This document shows positions 1 through 12,751 of a stretch of 64,000 bases of DNA, piece after piece. Made by a program: the position numbers and the translations under genes. Origin of the DNA: Bolinopsis microptera (Eukaryota > Ctenophora > Tentaculata > Lobata > Bolinopsidae). The first letter of the stretch is position 1. Each line of letters opens with the position of its first letter. A model generated the notes under the pieces. That model ran no database searches and was not told the origin of the DNA. It worked only from the letters and a program-made list of their open reading frames with translations. The stretch spans positions 11,702,303 through 11,766,302 of the forward strand of contig NC_087075.1 in assembly GCF_026151205.1 (NCBI RefSeq). The letters are read 5' to 3'.

Positions 1-90
1 ACTTTTAATTGAGACGGACAATTAAAGATGAACGCTATGACCTCCAGCTTCAATTAATGTCCGTTCAATAAGGTCCGTTAAGGTATTACC
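1..90. repeat. Foldback repeat fragment, copy 1
   Basis: Contains GATGAACGCTATGACCTCCA followed by CAATTAATGTCCGTTCAATA and a stretch ending in AAGGTCCGTTAAGGTAT. The same order recurs at 57213-57330, where a fuller copy forms a hairpin. The window cuts it on the left. Confidence 0.6.
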
Positions 91-2999
91 AAATAAGAAC
101 CAGTGTACAACACTAAATACACTCACCCTGTTTCCTAAAAACTCCCCCCCAACCTTCCCAGCCGTTTAAATAAAACCAGTTGCTTTTTGACCGGTGATTT
201 TACTAATTCCCCTCACAACACATTCTTATAGATTCTGGCGATATCGTCTTCAAAAATACCGGGGGGGCCGGTTTAGCCGGTTCTGCCGGAAATCGATCAG
301 GATGTTTTTTAATTTCAGGAATAAATTGATTTCGTTTATTCGAGTTAAACAATTCGCGTCGGGATTAGGATTTACTGGGAAATAAAACACAAAGCATTTA
401 TGACCTGACCATGCTGTTAAACTTCAATATTAAGAAAGTATACATCAAAACAATAAGATTTGAAACATTAAAATTATTTATGAGGACACTCACTTTTCGA
501 AAAAAATAAAATTATTCTTGTATTCGAAAATTTTGAAAATTTTGTGTGAGAATCATCACAGTTATACCCGAGATTTCAGTCGTTTTTAACGTTTTTTTGG
601 CTGATTTTTTTCCCTGACAGTACATTACAATCCGTACAATATTTTGACTACTTCTTAAGTTATCCATATTCACCAATCACCCTGGTCAGACCAGATATCG
701 CTTCAAAAATCTAGTGACAGTAGCTGAAGATCAAATCAAACTTTTTGGTTAACAGCATGGTCAGGATATAAAAACTTTTTGTTCATGTCCCCTATAAGGA
801 GGAGTGATACATGTGACACTGATAACGATATGTAATTAAGTCTGAACAGTGAAGCTGAAGCGCAATAAATTGGTACCTGAAACAATACAAAACTGGTCCT
901 AACGATCGGTCAGTTTTTCACCTGTACCCTGTACCTTCCACTTCAGTGAGAATATATTAGAGGTAAAGATTTAGGTAAAACTAGTTCCACTATTACATTA
1001 CAATCTTTTTACCCGCTTTAATGAGGAAACGAGATTCGAACTGATGTCGAAAGAGTGTCATTATTGTGTGTAAAGATCAGAGGTAGAAGAATGTGAGATG
1101 AAGTAGATAGTGGACCTACTGCAAATCGGTGGAGTTATATTATGTATAAAGTATTGGTTAATTAAGTATACCAGACTGAAGATATAATTATATAACAAAG
1201 TTTTTTAACGTATAAGTATTAAAGATAGCAGATTAATAAGAACATAAATAATGAATCACCTTGGAGGTGGATAAAATTGCAAACAAAAATTACTTCCTAA
1301 AAAGCAGAGCGGGTATATGAAATGTAAATGATAAACAAAATGTTTTGCTCTGATAATTTAAACCCAATCTAAATGTTTGGATCCAGTTTAAACAATGACA
1401 AATACTTCCAGTATAACCTGATGCTTCTTTACAGGCGGGAAAGAGCAGCACACGAGATAAGCTTCTAAAGAGAAGCCCCCCCCTAAGAGAAAGGGAAGGT
1501 GCCCACTCAGGAGATGTTCCGGACAGCGCAGTACTCAGCTTGGACTACCAGGGCTTTCCTACGCCTCTATGCAAAGGAGTCGAGGTGGGGGTTTGTTTAA
1601 TGTCCCAGCTGATGTTCAGTGGTGTTGCCTTTTATTTCGACAACGAAATAATGACTGATGATCGTTTATTTAATGGGGTCGTCCATCGTACAAATAAGAA
1701 ATATAATATATTTTTCTCAATTTATTGTTTGCCCCATCTGCAGCCCCCATAAGTTCAAAAACCCTCTGCAACCCAGGAAACCCAAATCACAACAGAATAA
1801 ACTTAAAGAAAACTCACACGCAGCTCAGGAAAAGCGCACAAAACTTACCTACAGCATACTCTGACATGGAGATCTAGATAGACACTATCTTTCACAACAC
1901 ACTGTAGATACCACAGGGAGACGTTCTGAGAGGAGCAATGAGAAATCCTGAACAATATTCATTTAATTGGCATCCTTAGACCACACTAATTTTTGTTTGA
2001 ACTGATTTATTCAAAAGTTTGGGAATGTTTGTAATGTGAATCTAACAATTTCATAGGTGTCCTTATAATACCACACTAATATTTTTTGACTTTTTGATTA
2101 AAAAAGTTGGAATATTTTCGAGTAAATACCATAAAAACATAATAAATTTTAAATGATTGAATCTGCTTTGTACTGTTGAAATGGATAACATTCTAGTTGG
2201 TTTTCTAATCGGGGAAATCATTTACAGCTTTTTGATGTTTTTACTTTTAGCTATGTTAGTTTCTGGAGCCCCACAAACAAACAAATAAGTATCTGAATTT
2301 TCTTGATGATTTGTTTTCGACTTAGTTATTTATGATCCTTAGAGCGTCAAAGTATTGTTTCATATTTTTCATCTCACGTCAAAATTGATCATATTGAACA
2401 TGCACTCTCACGACAGCCTAGCCAATTTACCTAGGATTCCTTTTTTTAATTCCCGTAATTCGTATTACGAATTACGTAAGGATATTCAAAAAAGAAATTT
2501 TAGGTATTGGGCTTTAAAAAGCCATAAATTTGTCTACTATACGTCCTGATCACAAATTTAAAAATCGAAATCGAATTTAATCCAAATGAGAATTGGGTTT
2601 TTAACCAAATTCATTATTAACAGGCTAAAAGTAAAGTAACTAAATACGATCAATCGTAACCATATCTCCTGGATACGTTCCTGGCGAAAAAACCCCTGAG
2701 TCATAGTACAAGTGCATACATTACGAGTTGAACAGAAACATGCCCAAGTTATGCAACTAACGGGGGTACCCCCCCCCCCCCCCCCCCCCTACTAACCATT
2801 GAACAATAAAACCAGTACAATAGATTCCATAAAGATGAAAATGTTTAAACAATTGAAAAAACAATGCACAATCAGGGGGTAGGGAAGCGAGGGGGGCAGA
2901 TGGGGGGCCATCGCCCCCCCCCCCCCCCCCCCCCCCATGAAATCTGGGCATGTAGGGCCAAAAATGGCCAAACATTTTTAATTTATGTTTCTAAAAATT

Positions 3000-3730
3000 T
3001 TTGGGAAAAAAATGATTTACCCGAAAATTTTTCAAGTCAAAAATTTTGTAGTCGAAAATTTTATAATCAATAAATTTTCAAGTTTTTCTTGGAAACAACT
3101 TTTGTTCATGATTCATGCAACCCTGATCATTATGAGCCAAAAAATATTTTTTTCGTATTTCGAAGTCGATATGAACGATTTTAGTACTCGAAGGTTCTTC
3201 CTTTATTAATGCGATCTCGGAAGGCAGGCCTCCGCATTCGCAAAATGACCTCGGAAATCGGAGCTCTGCTTTCAGATGTACGTATCGAGAATGACTCGGA
3301 CCGAAAATTTTTTACGTCAAAAATTTTTCAAAGTTTACTGGAAACTACGTTTGTTTCATGTTTCATGCTACCCTTATCATTATGAGCCGAAAAATATTTT
3401 TTTTCGGTATTCGAAGTCCTACTTACCCCTTCGATATACGATTTTTTTTCGGTTTCGAAGTCGATATATGATTTTTGGACTCGAGGGTATCCCATTTGTA
3501 ATGCGATCTATCGGAAGCAGGCCTCCCCTTCGCAAAATGAGCTCTGAAGCGGGAACTCTGCTTCCAGAGGTACCGTATCGAGAACAACTCGGACCGAAAA
3601 ATTTTCGAAAAGGTCAAATTTTCAAAGTTTTTCTGGAAGTTACTTTTAGTTTCATGTTTCATGCTACCTTATCGTTTTGGGCCCGAAATAGATTTTTTTT
3701 GGTTTTTTATGAAGTCCGTACCTACATTCG
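3000..3730. repeat. Degenerate tandem repeat, about 290-bp unit
   Basis: Two full units and part of a third share landmarks in order: runs of AAAATTTT with TCAAG, then TTTCATGnTnCATGC, then ATCATTATGAGCC, AAAAATATTTTTTTTCG, a TCGATAT block, AATGCGATCT and a purine/CG-rich block ending in GACTCGGACCGAAAA. Landmarks like CATGC and GAAAAAATATTTT also occur in the palindrome arms at 34.9-35.1 kb, so the two may be distant relatives of one element family. Confidence 0.6.
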
Positions 3731-5027
3731 TGAGGTTTGGATGTGATACTGATCGGTTTCATGTACTAATAATAGAAAAACGTAATATTATGGCCCACAG
3801 ATTTGAAGGAAAATACCGCAAAATTGGTCCTCAGATTTTTAAAGGAAAATCGCAAATTGCGCGAAGAACTGAAAAAATGCGATTTGTCGTGAGGGCCAGA
3901 TCTTTTTTATCCTTACCCTCGAAATTCCAGGCTTTGCGCGAACGCCAAAAAAAATAGAATTTGTCCCCCCCATGAAAGAAAATCAATTCCTACACCCCTG
4001 TGCACAATGAATACATTTTGTAAGCTTTTTCATTGCATATTGATTTCCATCTTCAATACTAGTACAGGACAAGCTATCTACTCTTTGTGTCCAAATACTA
4101 TGTTAATAAGCGCCATGAGTTGCAACAGAATTTTTGTCCTCTGATTTTGATAAAATTGTGTAACCAAAAGTTGCCTCTATTTATGAATTGGAATAATGCA
4201 AATTTCATCAACCGTGTATCAAAATAACGTCGGAGCAAAATGAGGGCCTCCTGTGCATTAACAAGAATGTACAAAGGACGAAAAATGAAATTTAATGCTT
4301 AAAATGCATATACACCTAAAAAACTGAAATATAATGAAATAATTATTACAGTATCGAAATGAGCTTAGTCCAGACGCCAACTTTTGGTACACAAAATATA
4401 ATATTTGAAGCACCAAATTTTCAAAAATTTTGTTCAAAATTTCACACAAGGGGGAATTCCTATTTGTTCAGATTGAAAAATTTTGTAAAATAATTTTCCA
4501 TTAAATCTTAAATTATATATACTAAAATTTCGTCTCGCTGAGCTGATACGATACCATTATAATTACCCTATGTGATATAACTACAATTGAAAGTTATAGG
4601 CCAAAAACTAAAAATTTGCTGCAAAAACATCACGCGCGGCAACAAGCGCCGTGTAACATTTTACGAAAATTGCTACACGGTTGATTTATATTATTCACAA
4701 TTTTAAGACCAAATTTTGGGTACCAAATTTTAACGAAATCGGAGAAAAAAAGTTCCTGTCTCGCGCTTGGCGCTTATTACAACTGACTACCATCCCAAAC
4801 CGAGTGAGACAGAGAAACTATTTATAGAAAGCGACAATAAACAGAAACTGATACTGCCAAATATAGGCCCTGAAACAGAACTGATCTACTAAACTCATTG
4901 ATGCATGCCAGAATGCGCCAGCCGTCTCTTCGATCAAAACCGAGTTTAATGGTTTAAGTAAACTGCATCTGATATTTGCACTAAATGGTTGGCGAGGATT
5001 CTCCCCGGCCCTCGCAAAAGGTACCAA

Positions 5028-8000
5028 TCAAATAATAAAGGAGTGGATGCGGTGCTCTCGTCTGAAACGGTGCTCAAGCTGATGAACGTTTTTGCCGGAT
5101 GTTGATAAATCACAGTGCGAGGGCTGATTATCACCAAGACCACTCATCTTTGGCGCTTCCTTCATCCTGCTCCGTGGGTCCACTGGTGTGACATTCTGGT
5201 CATCACTGAAATAAAATCCTCGTTAATTCAAATCCTTTGGTAATATTAAAGTGGGAAACAGAGATTGACAACATTTATTTCCTAGTAGACACGAGAAAGA
5301 TTTAATAATTGTGAGTCGGGAATTTAAATTGATAAAATTTACGCTAAACTTGATAAACTGTGTCCTCACTTAAACTTGAGTCCCGTTTCGTCGTCGAGAG
5401 CACTTGAGGGAAGAGTGGCTTGGTTCTCTGGAATAAAACGATTTAGAACTAATGGGAAATTTTGGACTAATTTATAAGCTAGCAATACTTAAATACAATG
5501 CAATGTAGGCAGTACAAGACCCGGAGGGTTATCATGGTGAAATTTCCCAATTTTTCTCGCCAGATTCATCATACAACTTTTTCATCAATTATCATCATGA
5601 AAAGTATAACCCTCCGGCACAGTCACACACACACACACACACACACCACACACACAGACACCCTTTCTTAAGTCACGTTTTGAAGTCTGGCCAATCGTCC
5701 AGTCAGGACATGGTTATCTGTCCCCCAGCTCGACCACTTTGTCCACCACATGTTCCACCTCTGTTCACTAGACGATCTAGTATTCTTTGCAGCACGTGAA
5801 TATCATCCTCCATTGCTGTCCATATCTCTGATAATATAAAGTGATCACAAAGGTTTGGAGATTTAGTGATGTACACGCTGAATAAATAATGCTTGTGTTT
5901 ACTAGTCCATTTTCAGACAAAACAGTGGTTAATCTATACATCCTTATTAATGGTTGATGAACAATTACATGAGCATTTGCGCAGCATTCACTGTTAAAAC
6001 GTCAATAAATTACCCTGTTTTATCTTAATTTTTTCGTTCCCATGGGAGACATTCTGCGATGCTTGCTCTTCAAAGTTCCTCTTCACAACCTTAAACTCTG
6101 AATTTGCTCGTACAGATTCATGATATGGACTTTTTAATATTTTGAACAGAATCAACAGAATGATCAAACCTTGAATGCAAATCTAAAAAAAGATAAGATC
6201 TAACTCCATACAATCTGTTAAAAACTGTAATTACCGGCGAAAGTTCGTCCCTGATTCCTCACTAGTATCATCAAACATGTCCCCTGTAGCTCGTCAAATT
6301 AAGATTTAATCCATATGAGTAAGCCTGAGTCTCTGGTGTATCAACTGACATCACCTACAGATGGAATTAGAAACGAGACAGTAAACCAATCAGCATTGGC
6401 TAAGAAGTCCTCAACAGACCATCTTAAATCCAATATGTTCCTGGAAACTACTTTTACCCTATGAACCGGAACACTATAGAGTCAAACTGAGATAACCCAC
6501 AAAGTGATAAAATTGTTGTCCAATATCAATTAAGAAATGCCGAAACCCCCCCCACTTACCATCCAGTAACGATCACCCCTCAGCCCCTCCAACTTTCCCT
6601 CAATCTCCCCAATCCTCAATGCCTGCTTCAGAGCTAGCTCCTTCTAGCTCTGGCTCTATGAGGAAACAGTGTGGTTCGCTCAACTGACTTAGTGAATGAA
6701 CTGGATTTCCTATCATCTTGTAAATGTACTGTATTTGTATTCTATCACTTAATCAAATATGGTAAATAAGACCATGTAATTTTAACTTACGTAAAAAATG
6801 ATTGTCATAAATAGTTGTTTAGCAATATGATTGGACAATATTTATGATCGTTGTTTAAGGAACGATATCACACTTACCGAAAACCCACTCAAGACTCTTT
6901 CATTTACAAAACCCTCAATAAAATTTTCAAACTGATTTACCCGCCAGTGACTGACAAGACTGACCACGTAACCCGGGTAGCCAGAGTGTCCACTTCCACC
7001 ACAACCTGAGCTCCATCTTCGTCTTTATCAATGATTGAACTCTTCGTTTTCAGCTAGAAACGTTTTATAAACGCAGCTGAAATTGGGATGCTTAGGTTAT
7101 CAGCAGATTCTTATAATTTAAACTATTTTTCTGAAAAGTTGAAAACAAGTTGGTGAACCTTATTTGTCGAACATCAACTTCTGATTATTTACTACATTTA
7201 AAAGTGGGCAGTTATGAGTTATAAAATATGACCGGTTCTATAAAAGAAAAAAGTCAAGAGACGTTCCTATTTTAATCGGAATATTTCAACTTACAGTCAA
7301 ACTTTGAATGCTTTGTCCGTCTCCCATTCGATCTCAAATTTATCGAGCATTATCTCGTTGTAGACTCCAATGGGAAATTCATTCTATGTGGCGTACCTCT
7401 TGTTCTTTAAGCAACACTGAATTCCTGGGTATAGAGTTACTAAAGTTGTACAAAAAAACAGAGTCCTTTTACAAAATCCAAATATTCCTATCTCATTCAT
7501 TATATTATTCCTAACCAATGAATGGCTTCATACTATTCTAGAAAAACCAAACGTAAATTCATTTACATCAAAAAATGCACATATCCATCTCGAATTTGAG
7601 ACATATGAAATTTTAAAATACGTTTGAACCACTTAACAGCTTCAAAACACATGCTGTACATTTGTACAACGGACTTACTTAAGGAGTACACAAAAAGAGG
7701 TAATTCTATGATTACTTTAACTGTTTGACTTCACTAATAGAAAGCATTCTCTCTCTATCACCGATCCCCTCGATTCTCCCAATGTTAGAATATCCTCGCC
7801 TCCAACTCATAAACAAAATAAGGTGACGGTTTATTAGATTTTCAGATCGAGTAAGAGCAGTATCCTGATCTATTCGGAAAAACCATGTTTCTGCTAACAT
7901 AGTGTAGTTTCACAATTACGTTAATCAAGCGTAGGGGGGGGTGGGGGGGGTTTCCGAATGTAAAACGCTAAGTGCTTATTGACACAATATCTAGTGTAAA

Positions 8001-9982
8001 ACTGATTACGTAAAGGGGGTGGGGTCATGATTACGTAATATATGAACGACCCATACTAAAACACAGCAATGAAGTCAGCAATTTATTATAAAGTGAGGTG
8101 TAAAGAAATTGCAGAGAACTAGACTATAAACACAGACCAAAACAATCATAAATGGAATAACCTTTTAAGAAGATTTCGATAGATATGCTGGGAAGAAGTG
8201 AAATAAAATTGAGGCTTGTGTTTTTTAAAATAATTAATTTGCAAAAAATTAAAAAAAATTGTAAAAAGGTATTCATTAAACAAAAAATGTGCTTTGGATG
8301 TTGACTTGTAGTTACAACTAGAAATGCTTGTAAAATTGTCAGGCTTTTCACTCCAGGTCAACAAAGAAGGGTTGTTTCGTATTCTTTCAGGAATCAAAAC
8401 CAGCGGATCAAAAGCCAAACCAAGAGCAAATATACATGTTTCTGAAACCTAAGTATTCGATACTTCTTCCATACGAAATTCACGACGCAAGGCCAAAATA
8501 TTTCCATGGTGTTCAAAAACCCACAAATAATTATCACCTCCGACAATCTCATCTTGGCTGAAATTGCTCTGGTTAATTCAACGACATCTTCTTCAAAGCA
8601 AAATACTCGGTCACATTACTGATAAAATCAGCTCTACCATTTTGGGCGCTGTTGTTGGAGTGGCCTTAATACGATTAATTTTTATATGACTATTGCGTTG
8701 AAATCAGTTTAACCGATTGTAACTTACAAATGGCAAAAGGCGACAAAAGAATTTTTACAGATTAAGGTTTTGGTTTAACGGATTTAAATCCCTTCTGGCA
8801 AAAGTTTATAATAAGATTCATTCTATGAACAAATAGAATATTAATCCTATACCCCAACTAAAACAACAAAGTCCCGGAGTAGTACCATAAGTTAACTAAT
8901 TTAGTTATTAGTAATTAATTAGTTTAATAAGGTAAATAATTATTAGTAATTAGTTATTAAGTTGAAAACATTAAAGTCATTTTTACCTGTAAGAACGTCC
9001 CTCTAATCTCCTTCAGCCTGTCCTCCTCCAGAATCCCAACAGGGCGTCCCCTCAACTCACCACTGTAAGTAATTCCTCACTGTCTCAAGCCCTAGGTTCG
9101 CATAAAATTGCCTTACTATGGGCTTTGGTGCTTATTATGTTCTTACATTAGGAATTATTTAAAGCACTCCTACATAAATTATAACCTTAAATCTTGCTAA
9201 CTGGAATTGTGTTTGCAAGGCTTTAACAGCTGAGAACCAGCTAAATCATACCCCCCCCCCCCCCCCCACACCAACCCTCGTTTTCAAGCGCAATGAACGT
9301 TGCTGCCAACCAAATTAAACCATCTAAAGATAATAGAAGGCATATTAATTTGCTGCAGCCCACTTGACCCTGGTCTAGATAACCAACACACATTACCTGC
9401 AGTTACAAGTATAGAGTTGAACTCTGGTTGTTACTGAATCATATCGTCTGAGCATCTGGACCTTTTCCACAGACTCACTGAGTATCCACATTCATCTACA
9501 CTCAGCCTGCACTGTTTGCATCTGCTCGTTTAGTCGGTCGTTACATCGAGTTGTAAATCTTGAATTCTCTGGTGTCATTTCTTCAGCTGTACCCTCATGG
9601 CCTACTCCAGCGAATAAGTTGGTACACACTACGATAGTAGCGAAATTCCGAACATCGTCAAATTCTTCTCGTGAATGCAAATTTAGTAAGATTAAGATCA
9701 AAGAGACCTCCGCTCTTTAAGTCGGCAAATTTGAGAAAATCAAAACAATGCAGATAACCCTCACACTTACATCAAAATATAGAAGATATCCAATACAGTT
9801 GTAAATTTAACCTGATATCCCACCATTATAACAGCATGCAGAGCACGGGGGTCTGCAGCATAAATGGGGTGAAAGAAGTCCTCCATAATGAGAACTCTTT
9901 CTTGGGGTCTGGGGAGGCGTACTCCGAGGTCGTGGAGATATTGGCTATCTTGAGGCGGTCTTACCTGAGTGTGTGTAGTCAT
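5028..9982 (-). CDS. Unrecognised 352-aa membrane/coiled-coil protein, 8 exons
   Basis: Reconstructed as join of complement 9771-9982, 9502-9714, 8987-9062, 6560-6643, 6014-6182, 5759-5827, 5370-5427 and 5028-5205. Every junction is GT-AG and keeps one frame. The total is 1,059 nt, 353 codons including TGA. The start is the only in-frame ATG (9980-9982), giving MTTHTQVRPP. After a soluble start come hydrophobic stretches around residues 50-80 (ending IAEVSLILILLNLH) and a weaker one near 92-105. Next is a charged, probably coiled-coil segment (EEDRLKEIRG, KELALKQALR), a clear membrane helix ICIQGLIILLILFKIL near residue 200, a second helical segment (MEDDIHVLQRILDRL) and a polar tail ending HSFII. 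I do not recognise the family. Two or three membrane passes with a cytoplasmic tail is inference. The donor of exon 6 is the least certain. It runs convergent to nothing nearby and lies 4.4 kb from the end of the MADD gene on the same strand. Confidence 0.55.
5622..5660. repeat. (CA)n microsatellite
   Basis: A run of CA dinucleotides with one CCA interruption, lying in an intron of the 352-aa gene. Confidence 0.9.
6644..8986. other. Large intron of the 352-aa gene, no exon called
   Basis: This stretch separates the exon ending in GTFLQ from the one starting KELALK, which join in frame without anything between. A possible open segment at about 8460-8590 can be read on both strands and was not called. 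A copy of a GTCGTTCAYATATTACGTAAT repeat family lies near 7918-8053. Confidence 0.5.
7918..8053. mobile_element. MITE-like repeat, family copy A (partial)
   Basis: Begins near AATTACGTTAATCAAGCG and ends GATTACGTAATATATGAACGACCC. It matches the right end of the copy at 12580-12751 and shares the internal landmarks ACTGATTACGTAA and G-rich tracts. The left end looks eroded. Confidence 0.55.
9250..9267. repeat. Poly-C tract
   Basis: A homopolymer of about 17 C in an intron of the 352-aa gene. Similar tracts recur through the window (2769, 2916, 19267, 48090, and poly-G at 48978). Confidence 0.85.
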
Positions 9983-11400
9983 TATTTTACATTCAATTAC
10001 CAAAACGCAAAATAACTAATTCAAATATTAACCGTAATCATTTTACTTTAATAACTTGATAAATTTCGGAAGAGTTACCGTAAAATAAAATTGGCTTCCA
10101 AGAGTTAGGGTAAATCAGATAATTAAAGTTAAATTTTAACAGAATTCAACATATATAATTTACTTGTAAAAAGTTGAACGTTTAACGTAACCCGATCATT
10201 GGGACTCCCCTTTTTACGGGAATTGACATTATCAACCTAGCATGAGCTAGTCTATCATTGCTAAATCGTTCTACTCTAAAATAAATTAGTCCCTTGATAG
10301 TGAGTCACTAAATGTCCAGTAATTAAAGTATTATAAATCTGACAAAAGGGCTAGAAATGGGGTCGCTCACCAAATCACGTTATCACTGAGGGGAGGTGTT
10401 TTCTAAATAATTACGCTAGTGTATTTTTAGCACAATAGCTTATGTGTAAAACTGATTTACCGGATGGGAAAAAGGGAGGTTATGTATTGACTGAAAAGGT
10501 GATACGCATACAATATTGTGAACAAATCCAAGGCTAATCACAAACAACTGGAACAGTGGTAACCACTCAACTGAAAAGAGTAACACAATTTGAAAAATAA
10601 TGGTTTATAAAAGATGTCAGTGTAACTGTAAAAAGTAAGTTTTTAGATACTCTAAAAGCAGGTATAGTGAGGGACAAAGCCTCACGACTCAAAAAACCTT
10701 CTAAACAGGTAACGCAAGTTTTCAAGGTTCAGGCAGTTACAACGAGGAGTCATGTATCTCTAAAAATGAAACTAACCAATTAACTATAACTCCTTTCTCC
10801 AACGGAGCACTCCATAAATGAACAAAGCCGATACATGAGAAAGAGAAAACTGGAGGTTGTATAATAAAAACTCTAGACGATGCGAGCCCATCCCAACTTA
10901 CTCAAAAATTAAGTTTAAAAGCCAAACAGTCTCTCATCCGCCTAATTTTATTTGTTCCATACAACGTAAAGAAAGCTTTCGATTTAGCGCTATCAGGCAA
11001 ATCAAACGGGGAAAAAACAAATCCTACTTAGATGAAATTCATGCCTCATACATCACATGTACGGATCACTGCTCACAAATTTAACATCAAGCAGCAAAGA
11101 AAGGAACTGGAAATACGTTGTCAACGCTGTGTGCAATGCACACTGATCACACATTAGCCGAATCTACCACCATAACAGAGAATGTAGGGAGAGGTGTACC
11201 TGACTTAATAGATCAACAGCAAGAATACAATCCCCACACAATTGGTGTGGCGTGCACAATAGACAAAGAATTGGCTGGCTTTGTACCTGTTTGTATTTGT
11301 GAGCAGTGTAATACGTAGATTCGTACGAGATCAAAATCTATCATGAAATTAGTGCAATGGAGAGAACTTGTGTGCAATGTCGCGCAGAGTCTGCAAGAAG
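9983..11400. other. Intergenic, no gene seen
   Basis: Upstream of the 352-aa gene. It holds an eroded copy of the GGGGTCGYTCAC repeat (about 10358-10480) and short open frames with no motif. A promoter for the 352-aa gene is expected just above 9982, but I see no distinctive element. Confidence 0.4.
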
Positions 11401-11436
11401 AAAGGGAAGACCTGGTGCCTGACTAAGTGTGTTAAG

Positions 11437-11854
11437 TTATGGTATTGTGTCGAGGAGAAACATTACAATTACACAAACCCTGAACCTCCTCTCCTATCAC
11501 CGGACATTTTACTCAGGTACTAGATAGTTATACCAATGGCAATACTCTAGTTTAACTAACAAAAACTTTAAACGCAAACGTGAAAATTTCTACCAAAAAT
11601 CATAATACATTATACAACCAATGGCAGTAAACTAAAATTTAAAATTTTGGTATTGATCGGTCCGAGTTGAAGAGGCCACCAGTCAAAACAAAGTATTTTC
11701 ACTCAATTCGTCAGTCAATACTTCATTATACCCGGGTAACCGGTAACGTATAACTTCATACCTCAGCTAGTTTGGAAGAGCAGTGACAGAGTGGGCTGCG
11801 CTGTGAGTCACGGCAGCAGTAAAACCTATGTTGTGTGTCACTACTCCTGGAGAG
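11437..11854 (+). pseudogene. CAP/SCP (CRISP/antigen 5/PR-1) domain fragment, frameshifted
   Basis: Two exon-like pieces carry the C-terminal half of a CAP domain. Piece one (11437-11516) reads KLWYCVEEKHYNYTNPEP in one frame, the usual VxLWYxEVxxYNY helix. It then reads TGHFTQ, the CAP signature, in a different frame just before a GT donor. Piece two (11767-11854) follows a CAG acceptor and reads LVWKSSDRVGCAV, then KTYVVCHYSWRG, the QxVWxxSxxVGCA and YVVCxYxPxGN blocks. Joined across the intron, FTQ-LVW is in frame, but a small indel between NPEP and TGHFTQ breaks the upstream piece. I found no N-terminal CAP half with the catalytic-like histidine. It is probably a decayed gene copy; a sequencing error is the alternative. 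Confidence 0.55.
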
Positions 11855-12579
11855 GTAATATTAAAGATTAGTTTTTTAAGGTGTTTCTGTAAGAGTTAGA
11901 ATGAGACTTGTGCTTAAATGGGTCAATGTGATTTTTCAATTTTCTTCGGGATTTTGACTTCCAGTACCTCAATTTGGTTTCATACCATCATCAATTAACT
12001 GAATAGTTGGTCTCTGGGCATTGGGCAAAAAGTCCATCCAAACTATCAAATTTGTGTTCAGAAATTTTCATATTTGAAAATGGGATCGGGACAGAAATTG
12101 TAAAATATGAATTTTCGTTTTGTTAAGCTTTGTGCTGTGAGCTTCCTCCGACCGATATATAACAAAATTTCGTTTTGTTATATTATACAAGATGTGTTAA
12201 TGTTGGGAACTATAGGCCGTCATAGGTGCATTTACAATGCCGACCGCAGCTATCAGCCGGCTGTTACGGTAATGGTATGCACCATGGATACGCCGCGCCA
12301 CCAAAATATGTGAAGGACGCACACTTAAGTTTAACAGCCGGTCGGAATTGTACTTATTTGTCAAAGTTATTGTTAGAAAACTATATCAAATAAACATCGC
12401 AGGTAACATACCCAGAACCTTCAAAGCTAACGTTGCGATGAAGAAGTTGAATGCCCAGCCTAAATACGACTCTTACTGTTAATTCAATAACTGTGAATAC
12501 TCGATACAGATTAAACCATATTTTAATATTGGGCTCTGAATGATGCCGGTTTCTCCATTATCTATTACTATTAGTATTA

Positions 12580-12751
12580 GGGGTCGTTCACATATTACGT
12601 AATCCCTTTTTGGCCCATTTTTAACCCCCTCCCCCCTCGGTAATCAATTTTGCACATAGCTTTTGTGTCGAAATTACACTAGCGTTATCATTTAGAAACT
12701 GGCCAGTGGCCCTCCCCCCTCGGCTGATTACATAATATGTGAACGACCCCT
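12580..12751. mobile_element. MITE with terminal inverted repeats
   Basis: The left end GGGGTCGTTCACATATTACG is mirrored by the right end CATAATATGTGAACGACCCC, about 24 bp of inverted repeat around a 172-bp element. It is non-coding. Relatives lie at 7918-8053 and about 10358-10480. No target-site duplication is evident. Confidence 0.75.

Larger units (their letters stand above)
1..4990. other. Intergenic, no gene seen; degenerate repeats
   Basis: I see no coding exon here on either strand. Open frames are short and without domain motifs. Bases 1-90 carry a foldback-element fragment that recurs at 57.2 kb. Poly-C tracts lie near 2769-2790 and 2916-2936. A degenerate tandem repeat fills about 3000-3730. 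Other stretches are plain AT-rich sequence. Confidence 0.6.

Noticed and set aside
8146-8590. Possible exons (MAFDPLVLIPERIR..., or DEIVGGDNYLWVFEHHG...)
   Set aside because: The flanking exons of the 352-aa gene already join in frame without them, and the 8460-8590 stretch reads on both strands equally well.
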